From Pectobacterium parmentieri (lineage in GTDB: Bacteria > Pseudomonadota > Gammaproteobacteria > Enterobacterales > Enterobacteriaceae), in NCBI RefSeq assembly GCF_001742145.1, contig NZ_CP015749.1, positions 3,596,001 to 3,660,000 on the forward strand: a stretch of 64,000 nt of DNA. Direction: 5' to 3'. Positions 38,813 to 50,588 of this stretch are shown piece after piece; position 1 is the first letter of the stretch, and every line of letters starts with the position of its first letter. A model generated the notes under the pieces. It searched no databases, was not told the DNA's origin, and saw nothing but the letters and a program-made list of their open reading frames with translations. The position numbers were made by a program, and so were the translations under genes.

Positions 38813-41536
38813 TCACGAGCCCAATAGCATCAACCCCACCTGTTCGCTATAAAATGCGTGGTTTTCCCCTCGATGCAACAGCAGCACTTCCGCCTGTGGG
38901 CGGTGTAATTGCTGCCGAAACCGTTCCAGTGCCTCACCTTCCAGTATCGGTAATCCGGTTTTACGTTTCTGCCACCAGCTAACTCGTACCTGCACGCGGC
39001 TCTGTTCCCAGGCAAAAGTGTCCGATATGGCATAAGGCTGAGGTAGCTCACCATCGTTTTCTGGTTTCCATGCCAGATACAGATCCAGCGTTTCCTCCCC
39101 CAGACGGGTGGAAATGTCCACTGCATCGCTCCAGCCTGCTTCGCTGGATTGGGCACAATAACCGTGGACAAGCGCTAACGACGACTGACTCGCCACTGAA
39201 CGCTGGCCGTAACGCTCGCCCAGTACCTTGTTGGCTATTGCCTCCAATGCCGGAGGCACCGCGATCTGTTCTTCATACACGCTGTTGATCAGCAGACGCG
39301 CCGCTTCCGGCATTTTGATCGCACCGCACTCACGCAACATCGCCTGCGTGCGCCACAGCGCAGCATGATCGGGGTAAACATAGCCACTATTGCGCAGTTC
39401 ATCGCCCAACCAGTCAGCCTCCGCTTCCGGCTGCCAGACTGGCGCCATGATATGCAGCACCGCTGCCGGGCGCTCATCCGTTAGCGGTGTAGCGTCCGCC
39501 TCAGTTTTACGACGCCCGTCGAGAAACCGAATATGTCGCTGTAGCCGCCCTGCGCGTTGAATCAGCAGATCGATGGGCGCAAGGTCGCTAATCATGTTAT
39601 CGACATCAATATCCAGCGACTGCTCGACAACCTGCGTGGCAATCAGCACCTTACCAGCACGCTCATCCGGCATACTGTCTTTGCCAAACCACGCCAGCGC
39701 CCGCTCTTCAATCGCCATCCGATCGCAAAAGGCAAAACGGCTGTGGAATAGCAGCATATTGTCCTCTGCGACACCCGCCTCAATGAGTTGGCGATAAACC
39801 GCGATAGCATCATCCACCGTGTTCCTAATCCAAGCGATCGATTGCCCTGCCGCCACCGCAGCCTTAACGCAATCAATGCCCTGCAACCGCTCAGTCAGCC
39901 AGCCAATCTTGACCTCGCGCCGCACTTCCTTCCGCGTTTCCAACTTCGTTTCCCGCAATCCTTCACGCGTTAACTGCGTCAGCCACGGATACGTGGCATT
40001 GGGATCGGGCGGAGCAGCCTCACAGGCTATGCCCTGCGCAAACGCCCGCGTCAGCTTTTCTCGCAGAGTAAGCGGTAACGTCGCCGTTAAGATAATCACG
40101 CTGCCGCCCTGCTGTGCATGGAAACCAATCAACAGCTCGATCAGCTTGCTCATGTAGGCGTCATACGCATGTACTTCATCCAGAATCAGCAGTTTATTCT
40201 GTAGCCCTAGCACCCGTAGCGACTGGTGGCGGAACGGCATCACCGCCATCAGTGCCTGGTCGAGCGTACCCACGCCGATATCGGCCAGCAGCGCTTTCTT
40301 GCGTGAGTCCGCAAACCAAATGTTGCAGTCTTTGCTGGCGGCATTTTCTTCCTTGTCGTACTGCGCCTGCCCCTGACTGTCACCTTCCCATAGCGATTGC
40401 ATAAAGGCCGATGACATATGTCGCGCACCGTGCGCCAGCATCAGCGAAGGGTTATGTTCTGGTGAATATAATGCGCGATAGGCTTGCGCCAGCCGTTTAT
40501 ACATGGCATTTGCCGTCGCCATCGTCGGCAGACCGACATAAATGCCGCTCGCTTTTCGCTGCGCCATCAGTCGATGCGCCAGTATCATTGCCGCTTCCGT
40601 TTTCCCGGCCCCCGTCACATCTTCCAGAATGAAAAGCTGCGGACCGTCAGCGGAAATATCAGCCTCTAGCGCTTTCTGTTGTAGCGGCGTCGGTTGCTGC
40701 ATAAAGGGAAAGAGCCGTTGGATAGAATGAAAAGAAGCGGGAGACGGAGTACGCGGCAAACGCGAGACAACCTTTTCCGCTATCGGTAGCGCATGCTCAC
40801 GCCAGTAGGTTTCGAGCGGCATTGGCGTACTGCAATACCAAAAGTCCTGCTGACGCGAACCCAGCCAGTCTGCCAGTACGGTCAAACCAGCCAATCCCCA
40901 GCTTTGTTGCTTCAACCTGTTTCGCCAGCTCTTGTTCGCAAAGCACATAGGAAAAACGGACACTTCAGGAAAGCATGTTGCTACATCATGCAGGTAATCT
41001 TGCACTGCCCGATAATCGTCACGATGAAAGGCCAGACTCCCTTTTTTCACCACCTCTGGCGGCTTGCCGTGGTGCCCGGTAACGATGTTCAGCCAGATAT
41101 CAAGCGTCTTTTGGGAGTCAGAGGTGAGCATGTCCGCAGAGAAAGGTAATAGATCGGGAAAGTCATCACGCTCTTGCCAAAGCCAGAAACCTAACGCGTC
41201 ATGCCGCGCCGTATCGACCTGCCCTGAAGACTGAACCAGCGGGGAATCCGGGTTGATATATTTACGCTGGAAACCACGGGCAAATTTTCCGATATCGTGC
41301 CAGGCGAGAAAATACGCAAACCATGGAGCAACATCATCATCACCAGATGCCAGTTCGCGCAGTACATGGCTAGCCTGAAAATAATTTCCCTTTAACAAGA
41401 AATAACCACAGGCCGCCACATCCAAACAGTGATAAGGCAGTAGGTGATAATCGTCACCCACCAGCGCATCCGTTGATCTATTCGCTTTGCCCCAATAGTG
41501 GAAATAACGCCGGTCGATGATGCCCTCCTTGTCCAT
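38813..41536 (-). CDS. cas3: CRISPR-associated nuclease-helicase Cas3
   Basis: Degrades target DNA after Cascade binding. About 907 aa from the ATG at 41536 (AGGTGG 8 nt upstream); a GTG at 41548 is the alternative. The HD nuclease part shows HCLDVAA and HDIGKFARGF. The SF2 helicase part has Walker A GAGKTEAAM, DEVHAYDAYM and QRAGRLQRH. The C-terminal domain is complete. It is separated from cse1 by 533 bp with a HicB-like remnant, and a bactofilin gene lies close upstream. Confidence 0.97.
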   Translation of the reverse strand: MDKEGIIDRRYFHYWGKANRSTDALVGDDYHLLPYHCLDVAACGYFLLKGNYFQASHVLRELASGDDDVAPWFAYFLAWHDIGKFARGFQRKYINPDSPLVQSSGQVDTARHDALGFWLWQERDDFPDLLPFSADMLTSDSQKTLDIWLNIVTGHHGKPPEVVKKGSLAFHRDDYRAVQDYLHDVATCFPEVSVFPMCFANKSWRNRLKQQSWGLAGLTVLADWLGSRQQDFWYCSTPMPLETYWREHALPIAEKVVSRLPRTPSPASFHSIQRLFPFMQQPTPLQQKALEADISADGPQLFILEDVTGAGKTEAAMILAHRLMAQRKASGIYVGLPTMATANAMYKRLAQAYRALYSPEHNPSLMLAHGARHMSSAFMQSLWEGDSQGQAQYDKEENAASKDCNIWFADSRKKALLADIGVGTLDQALMAVMPFRHQSLRVLGLQNKLLILDEVHAYDAYMSKLIELLIGFHAQQGGSVIILTATLPLTLREKLTRAFAQGIACEAAPPDPNATYPWLTQLTREGLRETKLETRKEVRREVKIGWLTERLQGIDCVKAAVAAGQSIAWIRNTVDDAIAVYRQLIEAGVAEDNMLLFHSRFAFCDRMAIEERALAWFGKDSMPDERAGKVLIATQVVEQSLDIDVDNMISDLAPIDLLIQRAGRLQRHIRFLDGRRKTEADATPLTDERPAAVLHIMAPVWQPEAEADWLGDELRNSGYVYPDHAALWRTQAMLRECGAIKMPEAARLLINSVYEEQIAVPPALEAIANKVLGERYGQRSVASQSSLALVHGYCAQSSEAGWSDAVDISTRLGEETLDLYLAWKPENDGELPQPYAISDTFAWEQSRVQVRVSWWQKRKTGLPILEGEALERFRQQLHRPQAEVLLLHRGENHAFYSEQVGLMLLGS

Positions 41537-41563
41537 AGACTTTACCACCTCTTACCAACTGCC

Positions 41564-42292
41564 TCACGCCGTCGGTGTACTTCCCGCTAATGCCACGACG
41601 TTTTCTTGCTCTGCTGGCGCTTTGCTGGTTTTCTCTTTTTTCTTTTCCACGTAGGTCAGTTTTTCCTGATTTTGCGTTGGCGGGGTTAACGGGTGGGATT
41701 GGCCGGTGAAAATACCGCCTTTTTCGATGGAAAGCTCATCAGTAAAAATATCGCCGAACACTTTTCCTTGCGCCAGAATCGCCACAACGCTGGCGACTAC
41801 ACGACCTTCCACACGACCGTTAATGACGATCTGTTGCGATTTCATTTCACCGTTTACCTGACCGGTGTGCTCCACTTTAATTGTGTTATCACACTGCACA
41901 TCACCTTCTACCTGACCTTCTACAGTGATGTTGCCATCAACGCTTAGAGAGCCCGTCATCCGCGCACCCTGAGAAATGAAGGTATCCTTTTTCACGCGCA
42001 CAGGGTTCACTGAATTAATCAACTCGTTCGATGGGCTGATGGCGGGAGAGTTATTTATTTCACTGCGCCCTTGCGGCTCTTTTACGTCTTTTTTATTTTT
42101 ATCAAATGAAAACATGGTGTTATTCCTTTTAACAGTATAGAAAAATGCAATCACAGCACTCGCGGCCAGCACGACTGCCACTCCCTGACCATAATAGCGA
42201 AGGGGAAATTCGCTATAAATATCAACAAGCCAGGCGACAACCAATATCGCCCATATCGCCCATATTCCCCAAAGCAGGTTGTAATTACGCAC
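41564..42292 (-). CDS. Bactofilin (polymer-forming cytoskeletal protein) with N-terminal membrane segments
   Basis: The central part (about residues 105-200) is the bactofilin beta-helix with repeated G-x-(I/V)-x-G steps (GSLSVDGNITVEGQVEGDVQ, NGRVEGRVVASV). Bactofilins self-assemble into nucleotide-free filaments. As read from GTG 42292 the protein has two N-terminal hydrophobic helices (LLWGIWAIWAILVVAWLV and VAVVLAASAVIAFFY). A strong site AAGGA precedes an internal ATG at 42115 that would give a soluble 183-aa form. It runs toward cas3 with 16-27 bp between them. Confidence 0.85.
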   Translation of the reverse strand: MRNYNLLWGIWAIWAILVVAWLVDIYSEFPLRYYGQGVAVVLAASAVIAFFYTVKRNNTMFSFDKNKKDVKEPQGRSEINNSPAISPSNELINSVNPVRVKKDTFISQGARMTGSLSVDGNITVEGQVEGDVQCDNTIKVEHTGQVNGEMKSQQIVINGRVEGRVVASVVAILAQGKVFGDIFTDELSIEKGGIFTGQSHPLTPPTQNQEKLTYVEKKKEKTSKAPAEQENVVALAGSTPTA

Positions 42293-42526
42293 CGGGATAA
42301 ACCCAGAAAGAGGTGGGGTAATACATATCCTTCTCCATTCGTCCTTTTTTGCGGCTTAATTTTCGGTTTCATCCGGCCACGCCCCATAGATATCGGATAG
42401 TCAGCCTTTTTATTTAGCCCGGCGACCGTAGCGCGTGATGACTATCGCATAAATTTTCACCAATGAGACGTGGAAATATAAATTATCTTGATGTAAGTGC
42501 ATCTCCGCAGTGAAGAGGATTGCTTA

Positions 42527-42542
42527 GCTAAACCGATTCTTC
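42527..42542 (+). promoter_or_regulatory. Candidate ScrR operator upstream of scrK
   Basis: GCTAAACCGATTCTTC shares the left half of the palindrome GCTAAACCGGTTTAGC expected for the LacI-type sucrose repressor. It lies 44 bp before scrK. Confidence 0.6.
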
Positions 42543-42585
42543 TATGTTAGCAAACAGTCTAACTATCGCTGATAAGAGTAACTTT

Positions 42586-43521
42586 ATGGCAAACAGAATT
42601 TGGGTCATGGGCGACGCCGTTGTCGATCTCATCCCAGAAGGTACGGAACGCTATCTGAAATGCCCCGGCGGTGCGCCAGCCAACGTCGCGGTCGGCATTG
42701 CCAGACTGGGGGGAAACAGCGCCTTTGTCGGTCGCGTCGGCGACGATGTGTTTGGGCATTTTCTAAAAACGGTGCTGGAACAGGAAAACGTCGATACCCA
42801 CTACATGGCGCACGACAGGCACCACCGAACATCAACCGTGGTCGTAAACCTTGATGAGGCAGGGGAACGCACCTTCACGTTTATGGTACGCCCCAGCGCT
42901 GACCTATTTTTACAGCCGGAAGATCTACCGGTGTTTAATCGGAGAGAGTGGCTGCACCTCTGTTCCATCGCGCTGTCGCAGGAACCGTCGCGTAATACCG
43001 CATTTAAGGCAATGCGGCAGATAAAAGCCGCGCTGGGGCGGGTTTGTTTCGATCCCAATATCCGTGACGATCTCTGGCAAAGCGAGCAGGAGCTGCGCGA
43101 CTGTCTGACACAGGCGCTCATGCTGGCCGATGTGGTGAAGCTGTCGCGTGAAGAACTGGCCTTTCTCTGTTCAACGCTCGACGTTGAAGAAGGCATCCAG
43201 CAGTTCATACAGCGCTACCCTACTCGATTGTTGCTGGTGACGTTGGGCAGTGAAGGCGTCTGGCTGCACGATCGCCACCAGCTACGGCACTTTGCTGCGC
43301 CATCGGTGACGCCTGTCGATACCACTGGCGCGGGGGATGCCTTCGTTGCGGGTTTACTGCACGGCCTGGCGGAATATGACGATCTATCGCAGCCGCTTAG
43401 CTGGGATCCGATTATCGAGCAGGCACAGCGGTGCGGTGCGCTAGCCACCACGGCAAAAGGCGCAATGACCGCACTCCCCTACGCCCAAGCGCTGCACGCC
43501 CTCCCCGTAATCAAACCCTAA
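42586..43521 (+). CDS. scrK: Fructokinase
   Basis: Phosphorylates the fructose released from sucrose-6-phosphate. It is 311 aa from Met 42586 (AAGAG upstream); the frame extended to 42544 is unlikely. PfkB family: N-terminal MGDAVVDLIPEG, GGAPANVAVGIARLGG, and the C-terminal signature DTTGAGDAFVAGLL with catalytic Asp. It stands first in the regulon, separated from scrY by a second promoter region. Confidence 0.96.
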   Translation: MANRIWVMGDAVVDLIPEGTERYLKCPGGAPANVAVGIARLGGNSAFVGRVGDDVFGHFLKTVLEQENVDTHYMAHDRHHRTSTVVVNLDEAGERTFTFMVRPSADLFLQPEDLPVFNRREWLHLCSIALSQEPSRNTAFKAMRQIKAALGRVCFDPNIRDDLWQSEQELRDCLTQALMLADVVKLSREELAFLCSTLDVEEGIQQFIQRYPTRLLLVTLGSEGVWLHDRHQLRHFAAPSVTPVDTTGAGDAFVAGLLHGLAEYDDLSQPLSWDPIIEQAQRCGALATTAKGAMTALPYAQALHALPVIKP

Positions 43522-43553
43522 TCCCTCCGTTTCGTGCCGCTACCGCCCGGTTT

Positions 43554-43569
43554 TGTAGTCAGGATCACA
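43554..43569 (+). promoter_or_regulatory. Candidate CRP site upstream of scrY
   Basis: TGTAG-N6-TCACA matches the CRP half-site spacing with a perfect right half. It is centred about 70 bp before the predicted scrY transcription start, a class I position. Confidence 0.45.
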
Positions 43570-43596
43570 GTTACAGAATCGGGCGAGTGAAATTTC

Positions 43597-43625
43597 TTGC
43601 TAACCCTTCTTCTGGCTTTTATTTT
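43597..43625 (+). promoter_or_regulatory. Candidate scrYAB promoter
   Basis: TTGCTA, 17 bp, TATTTT. A ScrR-type operator starts 6 bp downstream, consistent with repression of this promoter. Confidence 0.4.
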
Positions 43626-43631
43626 CCTCAT

Positions 43632-43647
43632 GAAAAACCGGTTTAGC
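43632..43647 (+). promoter_or_regulatory. ScrR operator upstream of scrY
   Basis: GAAAAACCGGTTTAGC has the central CCGG and the right half of the expected palindrome. A further half-site TTAGCTAAAC follows at 43651-43660. Confidence 0.65.
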
Positions 43648-43654
43648 AATTTAG

Positions 43655-45268
<1,614 letters not shown>

Positions 45269-45281
45269 TGATTGGCTAGCC

Positions 45282-45312
45282 TTGGCGTCGATGACACGCT
45301 AATCGACGCCAA
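45282..45312 (+). terminator. Intra-operon hairpin between scrY and scrA
   Basis: Perfect 11-bp stem (45282-45292 with 45302-45312), no T-run. It may stabilise scrY mRNA or cause partial termination, giving more porin than transporter. Confidence 0.55.
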
Positions 45313-45338
45313 AGAAACGGTATACACAGAGGAATAAC

Positions 45339-46712
45339 ATGGATATCAACGCAACTGCCTCCGCGCTCATCCCCTTGCTTGGCGGAAAAGAGAATATCGC
45401 CAGCGCTGCCCACTGCGCCACTCGCCTACGTTTGGTGCTAAACGACGACAGCCTGGCAGACAAAAAAGCGATCGAGAATGTTGACGGTGTTAAAGGCTGC
45501 TTCCAGAACGCCGGACAAATGCAAATTATTTTCGGAACGGGGCTGGTGAATAAGGTCTACGCTGAGTTCATTAAAGCCGCTGGCATCAGTGAATCAAGCA
45601 AGTCCGAAGCCGCCTCGATCGCGGCGAGAAAGCTGAACCCGCTGCAACGGCTGGCACGTCTGCTATCAAACATCTTCGTCCCTATCATGCCAGCGATTAT
45701 CGCTTCCGGCCTATTGATGGGGCTGCTCGGCATGATCAAAACCTACGGCTGGGTCGATGCCAGCAGCGCGATCTTCGTGATGCTCGATATGTTCAGTTCC
45801 GCAGCCTTTATTATCCTGCCTGTTCTGATCGGTTTTACCGCCGCACGAGAATTCGGCGGCAACCCCTATCTGGGTGCAACGCTGGGCGGCATTCTGACCC
45901 ATCCGGCACTGACCAACGCCTGGGGCGTCGCAGGGGGTTTCCAGACCATGCATTTCTTCGGCATGGACATTGCCATGATTGGCTATCAGGGCACCGTATT
46001 CCCGGTACTGCTGGCCGTCTGGTTCATGAGCATCGTGGAAAAACGTCTGCGTAAAATCGTACCCGATGCACTGGACATTATCGTCACGCCGTTCCTGACG
46101 GTCATCATTTCCGGCTTTGTCGCCATGCTGATCATCGGGCCGGCGGGGCGTGCACTGGGTGATGGCATTTCTCTCGTCCTCAGCACCTTGATTGCTCACG
46201 CTGGCTGGTTCGCGGGTTTACTGTTTGGTGGCCTTTACTCCGCCATTGTAATCACTGGCGTCCATCACAGCTTCCATGCGATTGAAGCTGGTCTGCTTGG
46301 CAACCCGGCTATCGGCGTCAACTTCCTGCTGCCGATTTGGGCGATGGCCAACGTGGCGCAGGGTGGCGCATGTCTGGCGGTCTATTTCAAAACGCGTGAT
46401 GCCAAAACCAGAGCCATTGCCGTTCCGGCAGGGCTTTCTTGTCTGCTGGGGATTACGGAAGCAGCGATCTTTGGTATCAACCTGCGCTTCATTAAGCCGT
46501 TCCTGGCAGCACTGGCGGGCGGTGCGCTCGGTGGTGCATGGGTAGTCTTCAATCACGTCAATATGACGGCCGTCGGGCTGACTGGTTTTCCGGGGCTGGC
46601 GATTGTGCAAGGGGGATCGATGCTTAACTACCTGATTGGGATGTTGATTGCATTCGGTGCCGCCTTTGTCATTTCCTTACTGCTGAAATACAAAACGGAT
46701 AGCGAATCATGA
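45339..46712 (+). CDS. scrA: PTS sucrose-specific enzyme IIBC
   Basis: Takes up sucrose and phosphorylates it at the membrane. It is 457 aa. The EIIB domain (1-90) has the phospho-Cys motif AAHCATRLRL. The EIIC domain has about ten membrane helices, with IMPAIIASGLLMGLLG and GVHHSFHAIEAGLLG. No EIIA domain is present, so it relies on the glucose EIIA. Its stop overlaps scrB by 4 bp (ATGA). Confidence 0.97.
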   Translation: MDINATASALIPLLGGKENIASAAHCATRLRLVLNDDSLADKKAIENVDGVKGCFQNAGQMQIIFGTGLVNKVYAEFIKAAGISESSKSEAASIAARKLNPLQRLARLLSNIFVPIMPAIIASGLLMGLLGMIKTYGWVDASSAIFVMLDMFSSAAFIILPVLIGFTAAREFGGNPYLGATLGGILTHPALTNAWGVAGGFQTMHFFGMDIAMIGYQGTVFPVLLAVWFMSIVEKRLRKIVPDALDIIVTPFLTVIISGFVAMLIIGPAGRALGDGISLVLSTLIAHAGWFAGLLFGGLYSAIVITGVHHSFHAIEAGLLGNPAIGVNFLLPIWAMANVAQGGACLAVYFKTRDAKTRAIAVPAGLSCLLGITEAAIFGINLRFIKPFLAALAGGALGGAWVVFNHVNMTAVGLTGFPGLAIVQGGSMLNYLIGMLIAFGAAFVISLLLKYKTDSES

Positions 46713-48118
46713 AGGAAATCCACTTACTCAAGCGCATGGCGCACGCCCTGATGTCAGGCCAATCACGGAAACAAGACGATCCTTATCGCCCGGACTGGCA
46801 TCTGTCCCCGAGCGTTGGCCTGCTTAACGATCCGAATGGGTTTATTCATCACAACGGGTGTTACCATCTGTTTTATCAGTGGAATCCTTTAGCCTGTGCC
46901 CACGGAGCAAAATTCTGGGGGCACTGGAGCTCCGCCGATCTGGTGAACTGGAAGCATGAACCCGTGGCGCTGGTGCCGAGCGAAAGCTATGAAAGCCACG
47001 GCTGCTACTCCGGTTCCGCCGTGGTAGATCAGGAGGCGATCATGTTGATGTATACGGGTAACGTGAAATACGACGATGGCTCACGTACCGCGTTTCAGTG
47101 CCTCGCCCGCGAAAACCCCAACGGTGAATATGACAAGCTGGGAGCAGTGCTAACGCTCCCCGACGGCTACACTGGCCACGTCCGCGATCCGAAAGTGTGG
47201 CGTCATGACGATCGGTGGTACATGGTGCTCGGTGCACAAGATCTCGATCTTCAGGGAAAAGTACTGCTTTATCGTTCTGCCGATCTGCTGGCATGGGACA
47301 AGATCGGCGAGATCGCCGGTTCCCGTTTAGGTGGGCTCGGTGATTTTGGCTATATGTGGGAGTGTCCAGACCTGTTCCCGCTGGATGGCAAAGATGTACT
47401 GATTTGCTGCCCACAGGGTATTCCCGCCGAAGAGGAACGCTACCTGAATACCTTTCAGGCTGGTTATTTTATTGGTTCACTCGACTACGAAAGCGGTACT
47501 TATCCGCATCAGGGGTTTCACGAACTGGATCTCGGCTTCGAGTTTTACGCACCGCAAACTACGCTGAGTGAAGACGGGCGACGCCTGCTGTTCGGTTGGA
47601 TGTCGATTCCTGATGACAATGAGTTTTTTGAACCGACAATCGAACATGGCTGGATCCATACCATGACCTGCCCGCGTGAACTCACACGGCATGGCGATCG
47701 CGTTTATCAACGTCCTGCCCGAGAATTGCAACAGTTACGCAAGCAGCATGATATCTGGCAGGGTGCCGCAGACTACGCGCCGCAGTTCGCCATTAGCCGC
47801 GCGGAAATACTCATCACCGCTCAGGGAGAGTTCCAGTTCAACCTTGCCTCGCAGATCGTTCTCTGTTGGGACGGCGAACGCGTCACGATGAGCCGACACA
47901 ACCGTCGCACTGGCGAACCCGAACATCGCTATTGGCGCGGCGATCTGCGTCAATTGCAGATACTGTGCGATCGCTCCAGCATTGAGATTTTTATCAACGA
48001 TGGCGAGGCCGTGATGTCTGCACGCTACTTCCCGGAAAGCGAGGCGACCATCATGTTCAGCGGCTCTGGACGATTAACGCTACAACACTGGCTGTTAGCG
48101 CCATGCGTGATAGAATAA
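46709..48118 (+). CDS. scrB: Sucrose-6-phosphate hydrolase
   Basis: GH32 invertase that splits sucrose-6-phosphate into glucose-6-phosphate and fructose. It is 469 aa. Motifs: HLSPSVGLLNDPNGF (nucleophile Asp), RDPKVW (RDP) and WECPDLF (acid/base Glu). Translation is coupled to scrA. scrR follows 30 bp later. Confidence 0.97.
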   Translation: MKEIHLLKRMAHALMSGQSRKQDDPYRPDWHLSPSVGLLNDPNGFIHHNGCYHLFYQWNPLACAHGAKFWGHWSSADLVNWKHEPVALVPSESYESHGCYSGSAVVDQEAIMLMYTGNVKYDDGSRTAFQCLARENPNGEYDKLGAVLTLPDGYTGHVRDPKVWRHDDRWYMVLGAQDLDLQGKVLLYRSADLLAWDKIGEIAGSRLGGLGDFGYMWECPDLFPLDGKDVLICCPQGIPAEEERYLNTFQAGYFIGSLDYESGTYPHQGFHELDLGFEFYAPQTTLSEDGRRLLFGWMSIPDDNEFFEPTIEHGWIHTMTCPRELTRHGDRVYQRPARELQQLRKQHDIWQGAADYAPQFAISRAEILITAQGEFQFNLASQIVLCWDGERVTMSRHNRRTGEPEHRYWRGDLRQLQILCDRSSIEIFINDGEAVMSARYFPESEATIMFSGSGRLTLQHWLLAPCVIE

Positions 48119-48148
48119 CATCCCTTTTTTCTGATAGCAGACCACGCG

Positions 48149-49168
48149 GTGAAACCGACTAAACGCATAACAATCAGTGACATCGCCGCACTAGCCGGTG
48201 TATCAAAATCCACCGCCAGTCTGGTGCTTAACGGCCGCAGTAAAGAGTTTCGCGTTTCTGATGAAACCCGCGATCGCATTTTGGCCGTTGCGCACGAGCA
48301 GCGTTACCAACCCAGCATTCACGCACGTTCTCTGCGTTCCTCACGCAGCAACACGCTAGGGCTGGTAGTGCCGGAAATGACCAACTACGGCTTCGCCGTG
48401 ATTTCCCGCGAACTGGAGATGCGGTGCCGTGAAGCAGGGTTACAGTTACTGATTGCCTGTACCGACGAGAATGCCAGTCAGGAGATGATGGCAGTTAACA
48501 GTCTGGTACAGCGTCAGGTCGATGGCTTGATCGTCGCTTCCAGCCTGTTGAGCGACGTCGAATATCAAAAAATTAATCAGCAACTGCCCGTTGTACAATT
48601 TGACCGGGTTATTGGTGATTCCACGCTGCCGATGGTGATTTCCGAAGCGGTAGAATCCACGGCGGAAATGGTCGAACGTATCGCCCGTCAGCACCGTGAT
48701 GAGTTCTATTTCCTTGGCGGCCAGCCGCGTATTTCCCCGACTCGCCACCGTCTGGAAGGCTTCCAGCTTGGGCTGACGCGTGCCGGTATCGACTGCCAGC
48801 CAGAGTGGATCCTTCATGGCAGCTATCACCCCAGCGCGGGCTATGAAATGTTTGCTCAGTTGTGTGCGACACTGGGACGTCCGCCAAAAGCACTGTTTGT
48901 TGCCGCCTGCGGCCTAATGGAAGGCGTGCTGCGCTATATGAACCAGCATAACCTGATGGGAAGCGGTATCCGGCTGTGCTGCTTTGACGATCACTATCTG
49001 TTCGATTGTTTACCGCTGAAGATCGATACCGTGGCACAGGATTGTGAAAATCTGGCGCGCAACAGCTTTGAAATGATTACAAGTTTGATTGCGCAACAGC
49101 CGCTTGAAGAAGACCGGCGCTATATCCCGACGCGTATTCACTGGCGTCACCCTGACTCACGGGCATAG
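48149..49168 (+). CDS. scrR: Sucrose operon repressor ScrR (LacI family)
   Basis: LacI-type repressor of the scr genes, 339 aa, GTG start. N-terminal HTH ([39 protein letters not shown]) and a periplasmic-binding-fold core. It is last in the cluster and likely relieved by fructose or fructose-1-phosphate, as for other ScrR proteins. Palindromic operators lie before scrK and scrY. Confidence 0.95.
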   Translation: MKPTKRITISDIAALAGVSKSTASLVLNGRSKEFRVSDETRDRILAVAHEQRYQPSIHARSLRSSRSNTLGLVVPEMTNYGFAVISRELEMRCREAGLQLLIACTDENASQEMMAVNSLVQRQVDGLIVASSLLSDVEYQKINQQLPVVQFDRVIGDSTLPMVISEAVESTAEMVERIARQHRDEFYFLGGQPRISPTRHRLEGFQLGLTRAGIDCQPEWILHGSYHPSAGYEMFAQLCATLGRPPKALFVAACGLMEGVLRYMNQHNLMGSGIRLCCFDDHYLFDCLPLKIDTVAQDCENLARNSFEMITSLIAQQPLEEDRRYIPTRIHWRHPDSRA

Positions 49169-49568
49169 TTCAAAACGGTTCTCAAGCGGTTATTCGCTAC
49201 AATCACCTTATTGCTAGCAGGTCTATGGCGTCTTCTGCTATTAACGCAAATATTCCCGTCACGACGGCTTGACCTAGCGGGAAGTTAAGGGTTGCATTGA
49301 TAGCAATAATGCGGAATCATTTTGTCTAAGCATGATGGTCAAGGAAGACGCTAAGGTTCATCTGGATGATAAATAAGGTAATTAATAAGGCACCGCTCAG
49401 CCAATTAGCCCCCCGCTGCTTTCCTCAGCCACTCTGCGTTCAAAGAAGCATCACCTCTTCAAAAACAGTCATCACCACATGTAGCGCATCACCCAAGGGC
49501 GTCTAACGGTAGCCCTGATGTGACGGCATAACCATCATATATCACGACCAAAGAAAAGGGAGATTCAC
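49169..49568. other. Noncoding gap
   Basis: About 400 bp between scrR and the lipoprotein gene. No convincing gene, repeat or terminator was seen. The right end holds the ribosome binding site AAAGGGAGA of the lipoprotein gene. Confidence 0.6.
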
Positions 49569-50588
49569 ATGAACGTTCGCACTATCCGGACACCCGCTAG
49601 GCTGGCCGCGCTCGTTGCCGCCACCATCGGCTTAACGGCCTGCGAAGACAAGCCCGACGTCGCAGCAGCCCCAGACCAGCCCGCTTCTGCCACCGCCAGC
49701 GCAGCACCCGCACCGGCGGCGAAACCTCAGGTGGATGCTAACCAGAAGCTCAATATCTACATCGAATGCTTCAACTCCACCCATGTTTCTGCCCACAAGG
49801 CGATGGAGCGCTACACATCCTGGGTAAAAGATATGAAAGCAGGCCCTACGGGCAAGGAACGCGTTATTTACGGCACCTACTCGGTATCGGAATCCAGCCT
49901 GAAAGACTGTAGAGACCCCGTTATCAGCGCGGCCCAAAGCGAGCCAGCCATGCCCGCGCTGGACACGGCCGCCAAAGACTACTCTGCAACAGTAATCGCC
50001 TGGGGCCAAACGCTGCAGGAAGCCTCGACTTACTACGATCGCGAGAACTATAAAGATGATGCGATGGCACGCGGCAAGGCGATGCACGGCGACATCGTCA
50101 AGCACTATGCGGCATTCAACACAGCCAGTCGCCAGTTCAATCAGGCTCTGGAAGAAGCTAACGACGAGCGCCAACTAAAGCAACTGGCAGAAATCGAGAA
50201 GAGCGAAGGCCGCCAGTTCAATTACTGGCATATGGCCACTATGCTCAGCGCCAAGCAACTGGTAAATGTGCTAACGCAGGATGACTTCGACATCAACACC
50301 GCCACGGCCCGGCTTAAAGCCTATGAGGACAACGTCGACGCACTGATCGAACTGACCAAGCAGCCCAACACAGTGAAACCCGCGACATGGTCTCTGATGA
50401 ATTTGCCACTGGAAGATTATCGTATGTCCGCTAAAGAGCGCTTGCGCCGAGTGCGTGATAAGACGCCCTACAGCCAAGGCGATCGTATACTGCTGTCCAA
50501 GAACTCCGGCTGGATGGTACATGGCAGCGCCGACAGGCTCATCAGGAACTACAACTCTCTGGTGGAAAGCAGCAACCGCCAGCGCTGA
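49569..50588 (+). CDS. yiiG: YiiG-like lipoprotein, DUF3829
   Basis: Lipoprotein of 339 aa. Signal peptide with lipobox LTAC (VAATIGLTACEDKP), then a flexible Ala/Pro linker (residues 32-58), then a helical domain with NIYIECFNSTH near the start and conserved Trp/Tyr residues, as in E. coli YiiG. The function is unknown. Strong AAGGGAGA site before the ATG. It stands alone. Confidence 0.85.
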   Translation: MNVRTIRTPARLAALVAATIGLTACEDKPDVAAAPDQPASATASAAPAPAAKPQVDANQKLNIYIECFNSTHVSAHKAMERYTSWVKDMKAGPTGKERVIYGTYSVSESSLKDCRDPVISAAQSEPAMPALDTAAKDYSATVIAWGQTLQEASTYYDRENYKDDAMARGKAMHGDIVKHYAAFNTASRQFNQALEEANDERQLKQLAEIEKSEGRQFNYWHMATMLSAKQLVNVLTQDDFDINTATARLKAYEDNVDALIELTKQPNTVKPATWSLMNLPLEDYRMSAKERLRRVRDKTPYSQGDRILLSKNSGWMVHGSADRLIRNYNSLVESSNRQR

